From Phenylobacterium deserti (lineage in GTDB: Bacteria; Pseudomonadota; Alphaproteobacteria; Caulobacterales; Caulobacteraceae), in assembly GCA_945883235.1 (NCBI GenBank), contig CAMCXF010000035.1:1-35508 (forward strand): DNA of 35,508 nt. Direction: 5' to 3'. Within the stretch, counting starts at the first letter, position 1, and every line of letters begins with the position of its first letter. Positions 6,392 to 14,790 of this stretch are shown piece after piece. The notes beneath the pieces are model-generated. The model made no database searches. It had not been told where the DNA came from and saw only the letters and a program-made list of their open reading frames with translations. The position numbers and the translations under genes are program-made.

Positions 6392-7504
6392 ATGCGTGTT
6401 GGCGTGCCTCGTGAGATCAAGCCGGACGAGTATCGGGTCGGGCTGACGCCCGCGGCGGTGCGGGAGTATGTGGCGCACGGGCATGAGGTGTCGGTCGAGA
6501 CCGGGGCCGGTGACGGTGCCGGGTATTCCGACGCGCTCTACAAGCGGGCGGGCGCAAAGATCGCGGCAACCGCCAAGGCTGTGTTCGCCACCGCCGATCT
6601 GATCGTCAAGGTCAAGGAACCGCAACCGCCGGAATGGGCGCGGCTGACGGACCGGCATATCCTGTTCACCTACCTGCACCTGGCCCCCGACCCGGCCCAG
6701 GCCGACGGCCTGCTGGCTTCCGGCTGCGCGGCCATCGCCTATGAGACCGTGACCGATGCACACGGCGGCCTGCCGTTGCTGGCCCCGATGTCCGAGGTGG
6801 CGGGGCGGATCGCGGTGTTCTCGGCGGGCGAGACCCTGCTGAAGCATAACGGCGGCATGGGCTTGCTGATCTCAGGCGTGCCCGGTGTACCCCCGGCCCG
6901 CGTATTGGTGCTGGGCGGCGGCGTGGTGGGCATGAACGCGGCCCGGATGGCGGCGGGCCTCGGCGCCGAGGTGGTGATCGTCGAGCGCTCGATCCCGCGC
7001 ATGCGTGAGCTGGACAACATGTTCCAGGGCCGCATCCTGACCCGCTATTCCACCCAGCATGCGGTGGAGGAGGAAATCCTCAAGGCCGATTTGGTGATCG
7101 GCGCGGTGCTGACCGCCGGCGCCTCTGCCCCCACCATGATCCGCAAGGCCGATCTCAGCCGTATGAAACCGGGCTCGGTGCTGGTGGACGTGTCCATCGA
7201 CCAGGGCGGCTGTTTCGAGACCAGCCGACCGACCACCCACAAGGACCCGACCTATACGGTGGATGGCGTGGTCCACTACTGCGTGGCCAATATGCCGGGT
7301 GCCGCGCCGCGCACCTCATCCGAGGCCCTGGTCCACGCCACCCTGCCCTTCGGCCTTCAGCTGGCGGATCACGGACTGGACGCGCTGAAAACCAACCGCC
7401 ATCTGGCCAAGGGGCTGAACGTGCTGAAGGGCGAGGTCACCCACCCGGCGGTGGCCGAGGCGCTGGGCAAACCGTTTGTGGACGCCTACGGAGCGTGGGC
7501 GTGA
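6392..7504 (+). CDS. ald: Alanine dehydrogenase
   Basis: A 370-residue NAD-dependent enzyme that interconverts L-alanine with pyruvate and ammonia, in cytosolic alanine catabolism. The sequence starts MRVGVPREIKPDEYRVGLTP, typical of the family. Residues that match known active-site positions are Lys75 (VKVKEPQ), His96 (LFTYLHLA), Asp270 (DVSIDQGG) and Asn300 (CVANMPG). The NAD-binding loop is GGGVVG at 175-180. The length equals that of well-studied alanine dehydrogenases. ATG 6392 is preceded by AAAGGAG at 6379-6385. It appears monocistronic: a 100-nt gap follows before the next gene. Confidence 0.97.
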   Translation: MRVGVPREIKPDEYRVGLTPAAVREYVAHGHEVSVETGAGDGAGYSDALYKRAGAKIAATAKAVFATADLIVKVKEPQPPEWARLTDRHILFTYLHLAPDPAQADGLLASGCAAIAYETVTDAHGGLPLLAPMSEVAGRIAVFSAGETLLKHNGGMGLLISGVPGVPPARVLVLGGGVVGMNAARMAAGLGAEVVIVERSIPRMRELDNMFQGRILTRYSTQHAVEEEILKADLVIGAVLTAGASAPTMIRKADLSRMKPGSVLVDVSIDQGGCFETSRPTTHKDPTYTVDGVVHYCVANMPGAAPRTSSEALVHATLPFGLQLADHGLDALKTNRHLAKGLNVLKGEVTHPAVAEALGKPFVDAYGAWA

Positions 7505-7604
7505 AAACCCCCGAAAACGTGCCCTCTGGCGTTCGCTGAAATATCGCCGCAACATGGCTGACCACGCTTAGACCCCAAAGCATTCCAAGCCGGAGGAAAT
7601 TCCC

Positions 7605-8465
7605 ATGTGCGACGACGATATCAACCCCTGGCTACCCGCCGACCCGGCCGTTTCGCGCCGGACCTTCGGCCTTTCCATCGCGGCTGCCGTTAGCCTGACC
7701 GCCGCCCAGGCCCGCGCGCAGGCCAAGGTCACCGAGAAGGACGTGACGGTGAAGACCGCAGACGGCGAGGCCGAGGCGGTGTTGCTCTATCCGTCGGGCA
7801 AGGGCACCTGGCCGGCCGTGCTGGTCTGGACCGACATCATGGGCCTGCGGCCCGTCTTCCGCGAGATGGGCCGGCGGCTGGCGTCGCAGGGCTACGTCGT
7901 ACTTGTACCCAATCCGTTCTATCGTTCGGCCAAGTCCAGCGACTACGCGAACCTGAACTTCGGCGTGCCCGAAGGCCGGCAAAAGCTGATGAGCTATCGC
8001 GGCGCGATGAACGATGCCGGCGTCGACAATGACGCCCAGGCCTATCTGGCCTTCCTCGACGCGCAGCCGCAGACCAACAAGAAGAAGATGGTCGGCGTGC
8101 AGGGTTACTGCATGGGCGGGCCGCTCTCCTTCCGTACGGCCGGCGCTGTGCCGGCGCGGATCGGGGCTGTGGCTACGTTCCATGGCGGCGGCCTCGTCAC
8201 CACCCAGCCCAGCAGCCCTCACCTGCTGGTGGCCAAGACCAAGGCGGCCTATCTGATCGCCGTCGCCAAAAACGATGACGCCAGGGCCCCCGCCGACAAG
8301 GACGCACTGAGGAAAACCTTCGAGGAGACCAAACGCCCGGCGGTGGTTGATGTCTATGCCGGCGACCATGGCTGGACCGTCAGAGGCAGCCAAGTCTACC
8401 ACGAAGCCGAAGCAGAGCGGGCCTGGGCCGAGCTGACGAAACTGTACAAGGCTCATCTGGGCTGA
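7605..8465 (+). CDS. Tat-exported dienelactone hydrolase family protein
   Basis: A 286-residue alpha/beta hydrolase of the dienelactone hydrolase type. The N-terminus has a twin-arginine signal (SRRTFGLSIAAAVSLTAAQA, about residues 17-36), which predicts folded export to the periplasm. The catalytic triad is visible: Cys169 in GYCMGG, an Asp near 224-225 (KNDDARAP) and His255 in GDHGW. Family members hydrolyse lactones and small esters; the natural substrate here is unknown. The start ATG 7605 has GGAGG nearby (7591-7595). It stands alone; the following 355 nt hold a palindromic repeat. Confidence 0.88.
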   Translation: MCDDDINPWLPADPAVSRRTFGLSIAAAVSLTAAQARAQAKVTEKDVTVKTADGEAEAVLLYPSGKGTWPAVLVWTDIMGLRPVFREMGRRLASQGYVVLVPNPFYRSAKSSDYANLNFGVPEGRQKLMSYRGAMNDAGVDNDAQAYLAFLDAQPQTNKKKMVGVQGYCMGGPLSFRTAGAVPARIGAVATFHGGGLVTTQPSSPHLLVAKTKAAYLIAVAKNDDARAPADKDALRKTFEETKRPAVVDVYAGDHGWTVRGSQVYHEAEAERAWAELTKLYKAHLG

Positions 8466-8529
8466 CACACGAAACCTCGGGGCTGACACGACGAGCAAAG
8501 AGCTCAAGCTGCCGGGTACAAAATTGCTG

Positions 8530-8633
8530 TCATCCCGGCCGTAAGCCTGCGTCAGCAGGCTGAAGAGCCGGGACCCAGGGCGGTGCGCTGGGCTCCTGGG
8601 TCCCGGATCTCCGCTCCGCTGCGTCCGGGATGG
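8530..8633. repeat. Nested palindromic intergenic repeat, copy 1
   Basis: Outer arms CATCCCGG (8531-8538) and CCGGGATG (8625-8632) enclose inner arms CCGGGACCCAGG (8568-8579) and CCTGGGTCCCGG (8595-8606). A small hairpin GCCTGC/GCAGGC (8545-8560) fills the left limb. It can fold into a cross-like structure. A second copy with the same plan but different limb sequences lies at 30391-30535. It occupies the 355-nt gap between the hydrolase and peptidase genes; I see no gene there. Confidence 0.75.
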
Positions 8634-8820
8634 CGGCGCTTGAGGATCGGTTAACCCGAGGTGGTTGCCCTGGCAGAACCCCCCGGTTTGCCGTCGGCCC
8701 GTATTTTGCCTAAAACGCCCCTTAATCCTCTGTCCGGTACAGGACAGTGACTGCCGAAGCATGGGGCCGCTCCCAAGAGCCAGGACCTCACAATGTGCGC
8801 GGTGATGGTGGAGTTTGAGT

Positions 8821-9705
8821 GTGTTGGTGAAGCAGAATTCGAGCCCGAAAGCGCGTGTGCGTCGACGGGCGGCAGAGGCAGTGATCGTCGCGGTGTCCGC
8901 CCTCAGCGCGGTGGCGGTGGCCCATGCCTCACTGCTGTCGCCCGCCCTGGCACCTCTGCGCGCGAGCCCGGTGACGGTGAGCATCGCGCCCGTTGTGCCG
9001 GTCGTCGAAGACGATGTCCTGATCTCGTTCGAGGAGCCCGTGCCCGGCCATGCCGTGGTCTCGCCCTTCGGCCTGCGGCAATTGCCCTGGGAAGGCTCGG
9101 GCCGGTTGCATGAGGGCGTGGACATCTCCGCCGATATCGGTGTTCCAGTTCGCGTCGCCGCCGACGGCGTCGTCATCGCGGCGGGCGAAAAGGGCGGGTA
9201 CGGGCGTTACGTTGCGGTGCGCCACGCAGAGGGTCTGACCACCTTCTACGCCCATCTGGGCGGGATCGCCGCCGGCGTGAAGGCCGGACTGGCCGTCGCC
9301 GCGGGCGACACCGTGGGCCGCGTAGGCTCCACCGGCACCTCGACCGGACCGCATCTGCACTTTGAAATCCGCGACGACCAGGACCGGCCCCTGAACCCCG
9401 CCATGTTCCTCGGCAAGGCCTTTGCCGAGGCCGGCGACCTGCCGCTGGACAAGGCGATCCGCTATTCCGGCCGTGTCCGTATGGCCCGGGTCTCGCGCAT
9501 TCCCGCCAGCAAACAGGCCCTGATGGACGCCCGAAACGGCGCGCCGATCATTGTCAGGCGCTCGACAGACGCCGAAGATCTGGCCCAGGCCGAACGCAAC
9601 CTTAAAGGTCTGGCGCGCGATGCGGCCAAGGCTGAGCGGATCGACGGCCTGCAGGGTCTCTCGATTGGCCCCGACGGACGACCCCGGGCGCAGATCGGCC
9701 TTTGA
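8821..9705 (+). CDS. M23-family peptidoglycan endopeptidase (LytM-like)
   Basis: A protein of about 294 residues. An N-terminal basic stretch followed by a hydrophobic segment (AAEAVIVAVSALSAVAVAHA) is a membrane anchor or signal peptide. The M23 domain spans roughly residues 65-200, with zinc ligands His97 and Asp101 (LHEGVDIS) and HLH (177-179) in STGPHLHFEIR, plus YAHLGG. All metal ligands are present, so it should be active on peptidoglycan peptide cross-links in the periplasm. The start is uncertain. GTG 8821 has GGAG at 8810-8813, while TTG 8815 would be too close to that site. Its TGA overlaps the TTG start of the next gene. Confidence 0.88.
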   Translation: MLVKQNSSPKARVRRRAAEAVIVAVSALSAVAVAHASLLSPALAPLRASPVTVSIAPVVPVVEDDVLISFEEPVPGHAVVSPFGLRQLPWEGSGRLHEGVDISADIGVPVRVAADGVVIAAGEKGGYGRYVAVRHAEGLTTFYAHLGGIAAGVKAGLAVAAGDTVGRVGSTGTSTGPHLHFEIRDDQDRPLNPAMFLGKAFAEAGDLPLDKAIRYSGRVRMARVSRIPASKQALMDARNGAPIIVRRSTDAEDLAQAERNLKGLARDAAKAERIDGLQGLSIGPDGRPRAQIGL

Positions 9706-10559
9706 CCGGCCCCTCATTTCAAGGTCAGCGGATCGATATCGGCGGTCGCAGCCTGCGCGTGGTGCTCGCGGGGCCCGCAGACAGCGCACTGCTGATCGTC
9801 TGTGAACATGGTGCCTTTGGCTGTGCGGCGGACTGGTCGGTCGTGCAGACCCGACTGGCGGCCAAGGGGCTGCGCAGTCTGGCCTATGACCGCGCCGGTC
9901 TTGGCTATTCCGATCCCGGCCCCGAACCCCGCGATGGCCGGGCGATCAATGACGATCTCGAGGCGCTGCTGAAGGCCCTGGGCGAGACCGCGCCGATCCT
10001 GCTGGTGGGTCACTCCATGGGCGGCCTGATGGTGCGGCTGTTCGCGCTGGAGCGGGATCTTGCGTTGGCGGGGCTGGTGCTGGTTGATGCGGTGACGCCG
10101 GACGTCCTCGGCCTGCCCGGCGGCGCGCCGGTGATCCACGCCTTTGGCCGGTTGCTGCAGGTGGTCAGCCATGGGGCGCGGCTCGGCCTGATGGCCCCGG
10201 TGTCGCTGGTCAGCGGCAACATGATCGGCCTGCCGGGCGAGGCCGGCGCCGAAAAGCGCCGCATTCACGCCTCCGCCACCCATGCCCACGGTGCCGCCGC
10301 CGAGGTGATGAGCTGGCCGCCCACGTCGCGACTGGCCGGTGCCGCCGAGTTGCCGACCGACCTGCCCGTCGCCGTGGTCACAGCCGGCCCGCCCCGCGCC
10401 AAGGGTCAAGTGAAAGCGCTACAGGAAGCCCCCGCGAAACGCGCCCGCTCAGGCTATGTGGAACACGTCACCGCCGCCAACCACGCCAACCTGCTGGGCC
10501 CAAAATATGCCGACGCGATCCTGCGCGGCATCGACCACGTGCTGGCTGCGCAGAGGTAG
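9702..10559 (+). CDS. Alpha/beta hydrolase
   Basis: A 285-residue alpha/beta-fold hydrolase. The nucleophile elbow is GHSMGG, in LLVGHSMGGLMVRLFALE. The oxyanion region is EHGAFGCAADW, with YDRAGLGYSDPG after it, and the likely catalytic His lies in NHANLLGP. The substrate is unknown. It starts with TTG at 9702, overlapping the TGA of the M23 peptidase by 4 nt (TTGA), so translation is probably coupled. No signal peptide is seen; it probably acts in the cytosol. Confidence 0.85.
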   Translation: MTGPSFQGQRIDIGGRSLRVVLAGPADSALLIVCEHGAFGCAADWSVVQTRLAAKGLRSLAYDRAGLGYSDPGPEPRDGRAINDDLEALLKALGETAPILLVGHSMGGLMVRLFALERDLALAGLVLVDAVTPDVLGLPGGAPVIHAFGRLLQVVSHGARLGLMAPVSLVSGNMIGLPGEAGAEKRRIHASATHAHGAAAEVMSWPPTSRLAGAAELPTDLPVAVVTAGPPRAKGQVKALQEAPAKRARSGYVEHVTAANHANLLGPKYADAILRGIDHVLAAQR

Positions 10560-10565
10560 GGTGCA

Positions 10566-11246
10566 TCAGTACGGGTGCGCCACACCCGGTCGGATGAAGC
10601 CCAGCGTGCTCTCCGCCAGGCCTGCCAGAATGAACTGGATCGCCAGCGCGCACAGGATCAGCCCCAGCACGCGCACCACCACTGTCAGGCCGATCCGACC
10701 CAGGATTCGCGTCAGGATCGGCGTCGCCAGGAACGACAGCAGGGTCGCCAGCGCCACCGCGCTGATCACGCCGACGCCCACCGCCGCGCCCTGCAGGCCG
10801 AATTCGCGGGCCTGGCTGGCATAGATGATCACCGTCGAGATCGCCCCTGGCCCGATCAGCAACGGCATGGCAAACGGCACGATCATCCGCTCGAACCGCA
10901 TGCGCACGAACGCGCGGCCCGTGCCGCTCTCACCGTCAACCGGCGCGGAGAACTTGGCGCTGAAATCGTCGCGCGCCATTTCCAGACCCATCAGGAACAG
11001 GATCACACCACCGGCAATCCGGAACGCCGGCAAGGAGATGCCGAAGAATTCCAGCAGCGACAGGCCGGTGAAGTAGAAGAACGTCAGGAAACCCAGCACG
11101 AACAGCGACAGATAGAGCGCAATCCACGCCCGTTCCTGCCACTTCATGCCCCCCGTCGCGGCGGCAAACAGCGGCACGTTGCCGATCGGATCGATCAGGG
11201 CGAACAGGGCGACGAAAAAGTTGACCGCGAACTCTGCCTGGCTCAT
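10566..11246 (-). CDS. MarC family integral membrane protein
   Basis: A 226-residue inner-membrane protein of the MarC (UPF0056) family. It has about six hydrophobic segments, starting with FAVNFFVALFALIDPIGNVP and including LPAFRIAGGVILFLMGLEM. The signature region is MIVPFAMPLLIGPGAISTVI. Family members were once linked to antibiotic resistance, but their transport function is not established. It is convergent with the alpha/beta hydrolase gene (6 nt apart) and divergent from pyrF. The start ATG 11246 fits the usual family length of about 200-220 residues. Confidence 0.92.
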   Translation of the reverse strand: MSQAEFAVNFFVALFALIDPIGNVPLFAAATGGMKWQERAWIALYLSLFVLGFLTFFYFTGLSLLEFFGISLPAFRIAGGVILFLMGLEMARDDFSAKFSAPVDGESGTGRAFVRMRFERMIVPFAMPLLIGPGAISTVIIYASQAREFGLQGAAVGVGVISAVALATLLSFLATPILTRILGRIGLTVVVRVLGLILCALAIQFILAGLAESTLGFIRPGVAHPY

Positions 11247-11310
11247 CTGTCGCTCTTAGCCCAGATCACCCGCTGCGGACCACACCCCTCGGCCTCACCG
11301 GAGCCATCCC

Positions 11311-12036
11311 ATGGTCGCCGCCGTCACGCTTGCGCAATCCGCCGTCAAAGCCGACCCGCGATTGATCGTACCCCTCGATCTGCCCTCGGTGGCGGAGGCC
11401 CGCGAGATGGTGGCCGCCCTGGGCGACAGCATCAGCTTCTACAAGGTGGGCCTTGAACTGTTCGCCGGCGGCGACGGCATGACCCTGGCCCAAGAACTGA
11501 AAGCCGCCGGCAAGCAGGTGTTCCTCGACTGGAAACTGCACGATATCGGCACCACCGTGCAGCGCTCTGCCGCCGTACTGGCCGGGTCCGGCTGTGATTT
11601 CCTGACCGTGCACGGCGAGCCGCAGGTGATGGCCTCGGCAGTGCGGGGTCGCGGCGCCTCGGGCCTGAAAATCCTCGCGGTGACCGTGTTGACCAGCCTG
11701 TCCGACGAAGATCTGCACGAGGTCGGCTATCACGAGACGACTCGCGCTTTGGTTGAACGTCGAATCCATCAAGCCATCGAAACCGGCTGCGACGGCGTCG
11801 TCGCCAGCCCGCACGAGGCCGCCCTGGCCCGCGCCCTAGGCGGCAAGGACTTCCTCGTCGTGACGCCCGGCGTCCGCCCCGACTGGGCGGCCAAGAACGA
11901 TCAGGCCCGCGCAGCGACCCCGCTGGACGCCCTACGCAACGGGGCCTCCCACATCGTCTGCGGCCGCCCCATCACGGCGGCCAACGACCCAGAGGCCGCA
12001 GCGCGGCGGGTGGCGGCGGAGATGGCCGGCGCTTAG
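11311..12036 (+). CDS. pyrF: Orotidine 5'-phosphate decarboxylase
   Basis: A 241-residue TIM-barrel enzyme that decarboxylates OMP to UMP, the last step of de novo pyrimidine synthesis. The catalytic DxKxxD array is Asp73, Lys75 and Asp78 in FLDWKLHDIG. YKVGLELF (Lys45) and VVTPGVRPDWA are the other substrate-binding signatures. The N-terminus is about 12 residues longer than the minimal bacterial form. It is divergent from marC and shares its last bases with the convergent SDHAF4-like gene (TTAG overlap). Confidence 0.97.
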   Translation: MVAAVTLAQSAVKADPRLIVPLDLPSVAEAREMVAALGDSISFYKVGLELFAGGDGMTLAQELKAAGKQVFLDWKLHDIGTTVQRSAAVLAGSGCDFLTVHGEPQVMASAVRGRGASGLKILAVTVLTSLSDEDLHEVGYHETTRALVERRIHQAIETGCDGVVASPHEAALARALGGKDFLVVTPGVRPDWAAKNDQARAATPLDALRNGASHIVCGRPITAANDPEAAARRVAAEMAGA

Positions 12037-12227
12037 AAATCCACCGCGATGCCCTTGCGTTCCCAGTCGCCGAAGCGGGTGGGCTCAAGGCCTTTGGGGC
12101 CGCCCTGCTCGGGCTCTGCCGCCGTGACCTCAGCGGCCAGGCGGCGGGCTTGCGCTTCCTCCAGCGCGCGGCGGGCGGCGGGGCTGAGGTCCTTGCCGGG
12201 AGCGGCGTTTGCCAGTGTGTTTTCCAT
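12033..12227 (-). CDS. DUF1674 protein, succinate dehydrogenase assembly factor 4-like
   Basis: A 64-residue protein whose C-terminus GPKGLEPTRFGDWERKGIAV followed by DF is the DUF1674/SDHAF4 signature. In mitochondria the homologue helps mature the flavoprotein subunit of succinate dehydrogenase; a similar role in bacteria is inferred. The N-terminal half is helical and Ala/Glu-rich (SPAARRALEEAQARRLAAEV). It is convergent with pyrF, overlapping by 4 nt, and divergent from rsmB. A 14-bp palindrome covers its start codon. Confidence 0.88.
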   Translation of the reverse strand: MENTLANAAPGKDLSPAARRALEEAQARRLAAEVTAAEPEQGGPKGLEPTRFGDWERKGIAVDF

Positions 12228-12239
12228 CTACTTGTAGAT
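12226..12239. promoter_or_regulatory. Palindrome over the SDHAF4-like start codon
   Basis: ATCTACTTGTAGAT is a near-perfect 14-bp palindrome (6-bp arms, 2-nt centre) that includes part of the ATG of the SDHAF4-like gene. It lies in the 54-nt gap to the divergent rsmB start. It could be a protein-binding site or an RNA hairpin limiting translation. No regulator can be named. Confidence 0.3.
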
Positions 12240-12281
12240 AATCCCTTGCGCAATGGCTTCCAAGCATGCACGCCGCGCGCC

Positions 12282-13583
12282 GTGACTGATATTGAAAATA
12301 CCTCCGCTCCGCATGTCGACGTGCGGGGGCTGCCTGCCCGGGCCGCAGCGCTCCAGCTCCTGATCACGGCCCTGTCGCGACGCGCGGGTCTGGAAGAGGG
12401 CCTGAACCTGCCCGGCATGACTGCGCTGGAACCTCGCGATCGCGCGTTCGCCCGTGCGCTGGTGATGGCCACCCTGCGCTGGCTGAGGCCCATCGACACC
12501 GTCCTGCAGTCACGCCTCAAGAAGACACCGCCCGACGCCATCGTCCACGTCCTGCGGCTGGGCGCGGTCCAGCTCCTGGTGCTGAAAACCCCGGCGCACG
12601 CCGCCGTGGGTGCCACCGTCGATCTGGCGGCGGCCCAGAGCGGCGGTCATGTCTTCAAGGGCCTGGTCAACGCCGTGCTGCGCGGCCTGATCCGCGAGCC
12701 GCCGGAACTGGAAGCCCCGTCGCCGCCAGACTGGCTGCAGGCCCGCTGGCAGGTGGCCTATGGGGCCGAAGCCGCTGCGGCCATGTCGGCCTTGATCGGC
12801 GAGGAGCCTTCCACCGATCTGACACTGAAGTCAGAAGCCGACGCAGCGGATCTGGCCGGTCCGCTGGAGGCCGAACTGCTCGCGGGCGGAAGCCTGCGCG
12901 TGGGCCTCAAGGGGGAGGTCTCGGGCTGGCCCGGGTTCGCCGAGGGGCGGTGGTGGATCCAGGATGCTTCAGCCGCCATCCCGGCGCGGCTGATGGCCAT
13001 GCAGCCCGGCGAGACCGCGCTGGACCTTTGCGCCGCGCCCGGCGGCAAGACGATGCAGCTCGCTGCGTCCGGCGCCCGCGTCACAGCGCTGGATCGCTCG
13101 GCGGGCCGCATGAAGCGGATATCCGAGAACCTGGCACGCGCCGGTCTTGAGGCCGAGGTCGTAGTCGGCGACGCCGCCGACTGGCGCGACAACCGAACCT
13201 TTGACGCCGTGCTGCTGGATGCGCCCTGTTCGGCGACCGGCACCTATCGCCGCCATCCGGACGTGCTGTGGGTAGCCAGCCCGCAGGACATTCCGCGTCT
13301 CGCCAGCGTCCAGACCCGGCTGTTGGCCAGCGTGGCAAAACGGGTGAAGCCCGGCGGCCGACTGATTTATTGTGTCTGCTCTCTCGAAATGGAGGAGGGC
13401 GAAGGCCAGGTGGCCACATTCCTATCGCGCACCCCCGACTTCGCGCTGGATCCGATCACGCACGGCGAGGGCGGCGCGCCCGAGGCCAGCCTCAGGGCCG
13501 ACGGAACGCTCAGGATCCTGCCCCACCACCGCACCGGCGGCACTGACGGCTTCTACATCGCCCGGATGCGGCGCGCCGGTTAG
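12282..13583 (+). CDS. rsmB: RsmB-type 16S rRNA (cytosine-C5) methyltransferase
   Basis: A protein of about 433 residues. Residues roughly 20-140 form a NusB-like RNA-binding domain (LEPRDRAFARALVMATLRWL). The rest is an m5C methyltransferase with the SAM-binding motif ALDLCAAPGGKTMQLA. Cys316 in LLDAPCSATG and Cys366 in YCVCSLEMEEGE are the two conserved cysteines of the RsmB/Nop2 family: one forms the covalent RNA adduct, the other assists release. E. coli RsmB modifies C967 of 16S rRNA. GTG 12282 was chosen; upstream codons in frame run back into the divergent gene and look non-coding. The stop overlaps the convergent VOC gene by 4 nt (TTAG). Confidence 0.9.
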   Translation: MTDIENTSAPHVDVRGLPARAAALQLLITALSRRAGLEEGLNLPGMTALEPRDRAFARALVMATLRWLRPIDTVLQSRLKKTPPDAIVHVLRLGAVQLLVLKTPAHAAVGATVDLAAAQSGGHVFKGLVNAVLRGLIREPPELEAPSPPDWLQARWQVAYGAEAAAAMSALIGEEPSTDLTLKSEADAADLAGPLEAELLAGGSLRVGLKGEVSGWPGFAEGRWWIQDASAAIPARLMAMQPGETALDLCAAPGGKTMQLAASGARVTALDRSAGRMKRISENLARAGLEAEVVVGDAADWRDNRTFDAVLLDAPCSATGTYRRHPDVLWVASPQDIPRLASVQTRLLASVAKRVKPGGRLIYCVCSLEMEEGEGQVATFLSRTPDFALDPITHGEGGAPEASLRADGTLRILPHHRTGGTDGFYIARMRRAG

Positions 13584-13996
13584 GCAGGCCGCTCTCCGAG
13601 ATCTTCGAAGAAGCGCAGCAGATAGCCATCTGGATCTGCGACGACGAACTGGCGATTGCCGCGTTCGAAGGCGTCAGCACGATACCAGCGGGTCTCAAGG
13701 GGAATGACGACCTCAGCTGACGTGGCTTCGATGCGGGCATGCAGCGCCGTGACGTCCGAACACTTGATCTGCAGGTTCATGCCACGGCCATAGGGCGGCT
13801 CCAGAGGCGCCGTTCGAAACCGGCGTCCCGGCCCTGCCGCCGCTTCCAGCATCAACTCGGCACCATCACGTTCCAGATAGGCGAACTGCTCCTCGGGGCG
13901 GCTGTAGCGGACGGTGAACTCCAGCACACCGACATAGAAGGCCAGCGACACGTCCAGGTCTGCAACGTCCAGTTCCGGGACCAGAGCGGCTGTCAT
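13580..13996 (-). CDS. VOC (glyoxalase/bleomycin-resistance-type) protein
   Basis: A 138-residue single-module VOC protein: [20 protein letters not shown] at the start, then [14 protein letters not shown], and near the end [18 protein letters not shown], with the Glu that usually binds metal or closes the fold. It resembles bleomycin-resistance-type proteins, but the ligand is unknown. The start ATG 13996 overlaps the TGA of the MoeB-like gene (ATGA), so the two are co-translated. A longer frame running to 14224 is antisense-like and was rejected. Confidence 0.85.
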   Translation of the reverse strand: MTAALVPELDVADLDVSLAFYVGVLEFTVRYSRPEEQFAYLERDGAELMLEAAAGPGRRFRTAPLEPPYGRGMNLQIKCSDVTALHARIEATSAEVVIPLETRWYRADAFERGNRQFVVADPDGYLLRFFEDLGERPA

Positions 13997-14739
13997 GCCG
14001 CCCCGCAAACCGGGCAATCGGGGTCGCCGGCCACCCGCACGGTGCGGGTCTCCGCGGCCAGCGCGTCGTATATCAACAGCCGCCCAGACAGCGTCTCGCC
14101 CGCCCCGGTGATCAGCTTGACTGCCTCCAACGCCATCATCGAGCCGATCACTCCGGCCAAAGCGCCGATGACGCCTACGGCCACGCAGGTCTCGGCATCG
14201 GGCGGGATCTCCGGCACCAGGCATCGATAGCAGGGCTTGCGGCCGAACACGCCGACCTGTCCGGTCCAGCGACCGATGGCGCCCGACACCAGCGGGATGC
14301 CATGCCGAACGGAGGCGGCGTTGACGCTGAAGCGGACCGCGAAGTTATCCGTGCCGTCCAGCACCAGATCGACGCCTTCGAGAAGCGCATCGGCGCTGGC
14401 GTCTTCAAATGCCTGATTCAGGGCCGCGACGGCGACATTCGGGTTCAGACCCAGCAGACGTTCGGCCGAGGCCTCCACCTTGGGGCGTCCGCGGTCGGCG
14501 CCGGCGTAGATGATCTGGCGCTGCAGGTTCGAGAGGTCGACGACGTCGGGATCAACGATCCGGATCGACCCGACGCCGGCCGCCGCGAGGTAGAGCGCCG
14601 CCGGCGCGCCAAGGCCACCTGCGCCCACGATCAGCACGGTAGCGGCCTTCAGCCTTTGCTGGCCGGGGCCGCCGACTTCCCGCAGCACCAGGTGGCGGGC
14701 ATAGCGCTCGATCTCGTCGTCGGTGAACCGGGCGCCCAT
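13993..14739 (-). CDS. moeB: HesA/MoeB/ThiF family adenylyltransferase
   Basis: A 248-residue E1-like enzyme that adenylates the C-terminal glycine of a ubiquitin-like sulfur carrier (MoaD or ThiS). The ATP-binding loop is GAGGLG at 39-44. Adenylation residues appear in NLQRQIIY and [10 protein letters not shown]. Two cysteine pairs, Cys170/Cys173 (CYRC) and Cys242/Cys245 (CPVC), form the structural zinc site, and Cys185 (ETCVAVGV) is the conserved cysteine. With no moaD, thiS or thiG next to it, the choice between molybdopterin and thiamine pathways is open. There is no rhodanese domain. It is divergent from hslV, 51 nt apart. Confidence 0.88.
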   Translation of the reverse strand: MGARFTDDEIERYARHLVLREVGGPGQQRLKAATVLIVGAGGLGAPAALYLAAAGVGSIRIVDPDVVDLSNLQRQIIYAGADRGRPKVEASAERLLGLNPNVAVAALNQAFEDASADALLEGVDLVLDGTDNFAVRFSVNAASVRHGIPLVSGAIGRWTGQVGVFGRKPCYRCLVPEIPPDAETCVAVGVIGALAGVIGSMMALEAVKLITGAGETLSGRLLIYDALAAETRTVRVAGDPDCPVCGAA

Positions 14740-14754
14740 GATTTGGTACTTTCA

Positions 14755-14783
14755 CTTGACCGATGGGGTCGCGAACCCAACAT
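14755..14783 (+). promoter_or_regulatory. Possible heat-shock (RpoH) promoter of hslVU
   Basis: CTTGAC (14755-14760) and CCCAACAT (14776-14783), separated by 15 nt, resemble the sigma-32 pattern CTTGAAA/CCCCAT. A transcript from here would start at about 14789-14791, giving a leaderless hslV message. No clear Shine-Dalgarno sequence precedes the hslV ATG, which agrees with this. It is judged by eye only. Confidence 0.35.
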
Positions 14784-14790
14784 CGCGACG

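Noticed and set aside
7632..9176. 514-codon minus-strand frame across the hydrolase, repeat and peptidase
   Set aside because: It runs through two real genes and a palindromic repeat, with low-complexity composition.
13997..14224. N-terminal extension of the VOC protein
   Set aside because: It is antiparallel-frame sequence inside the MoeB-like gene; ATG 13996 in an ATGA overlap is the natural start.
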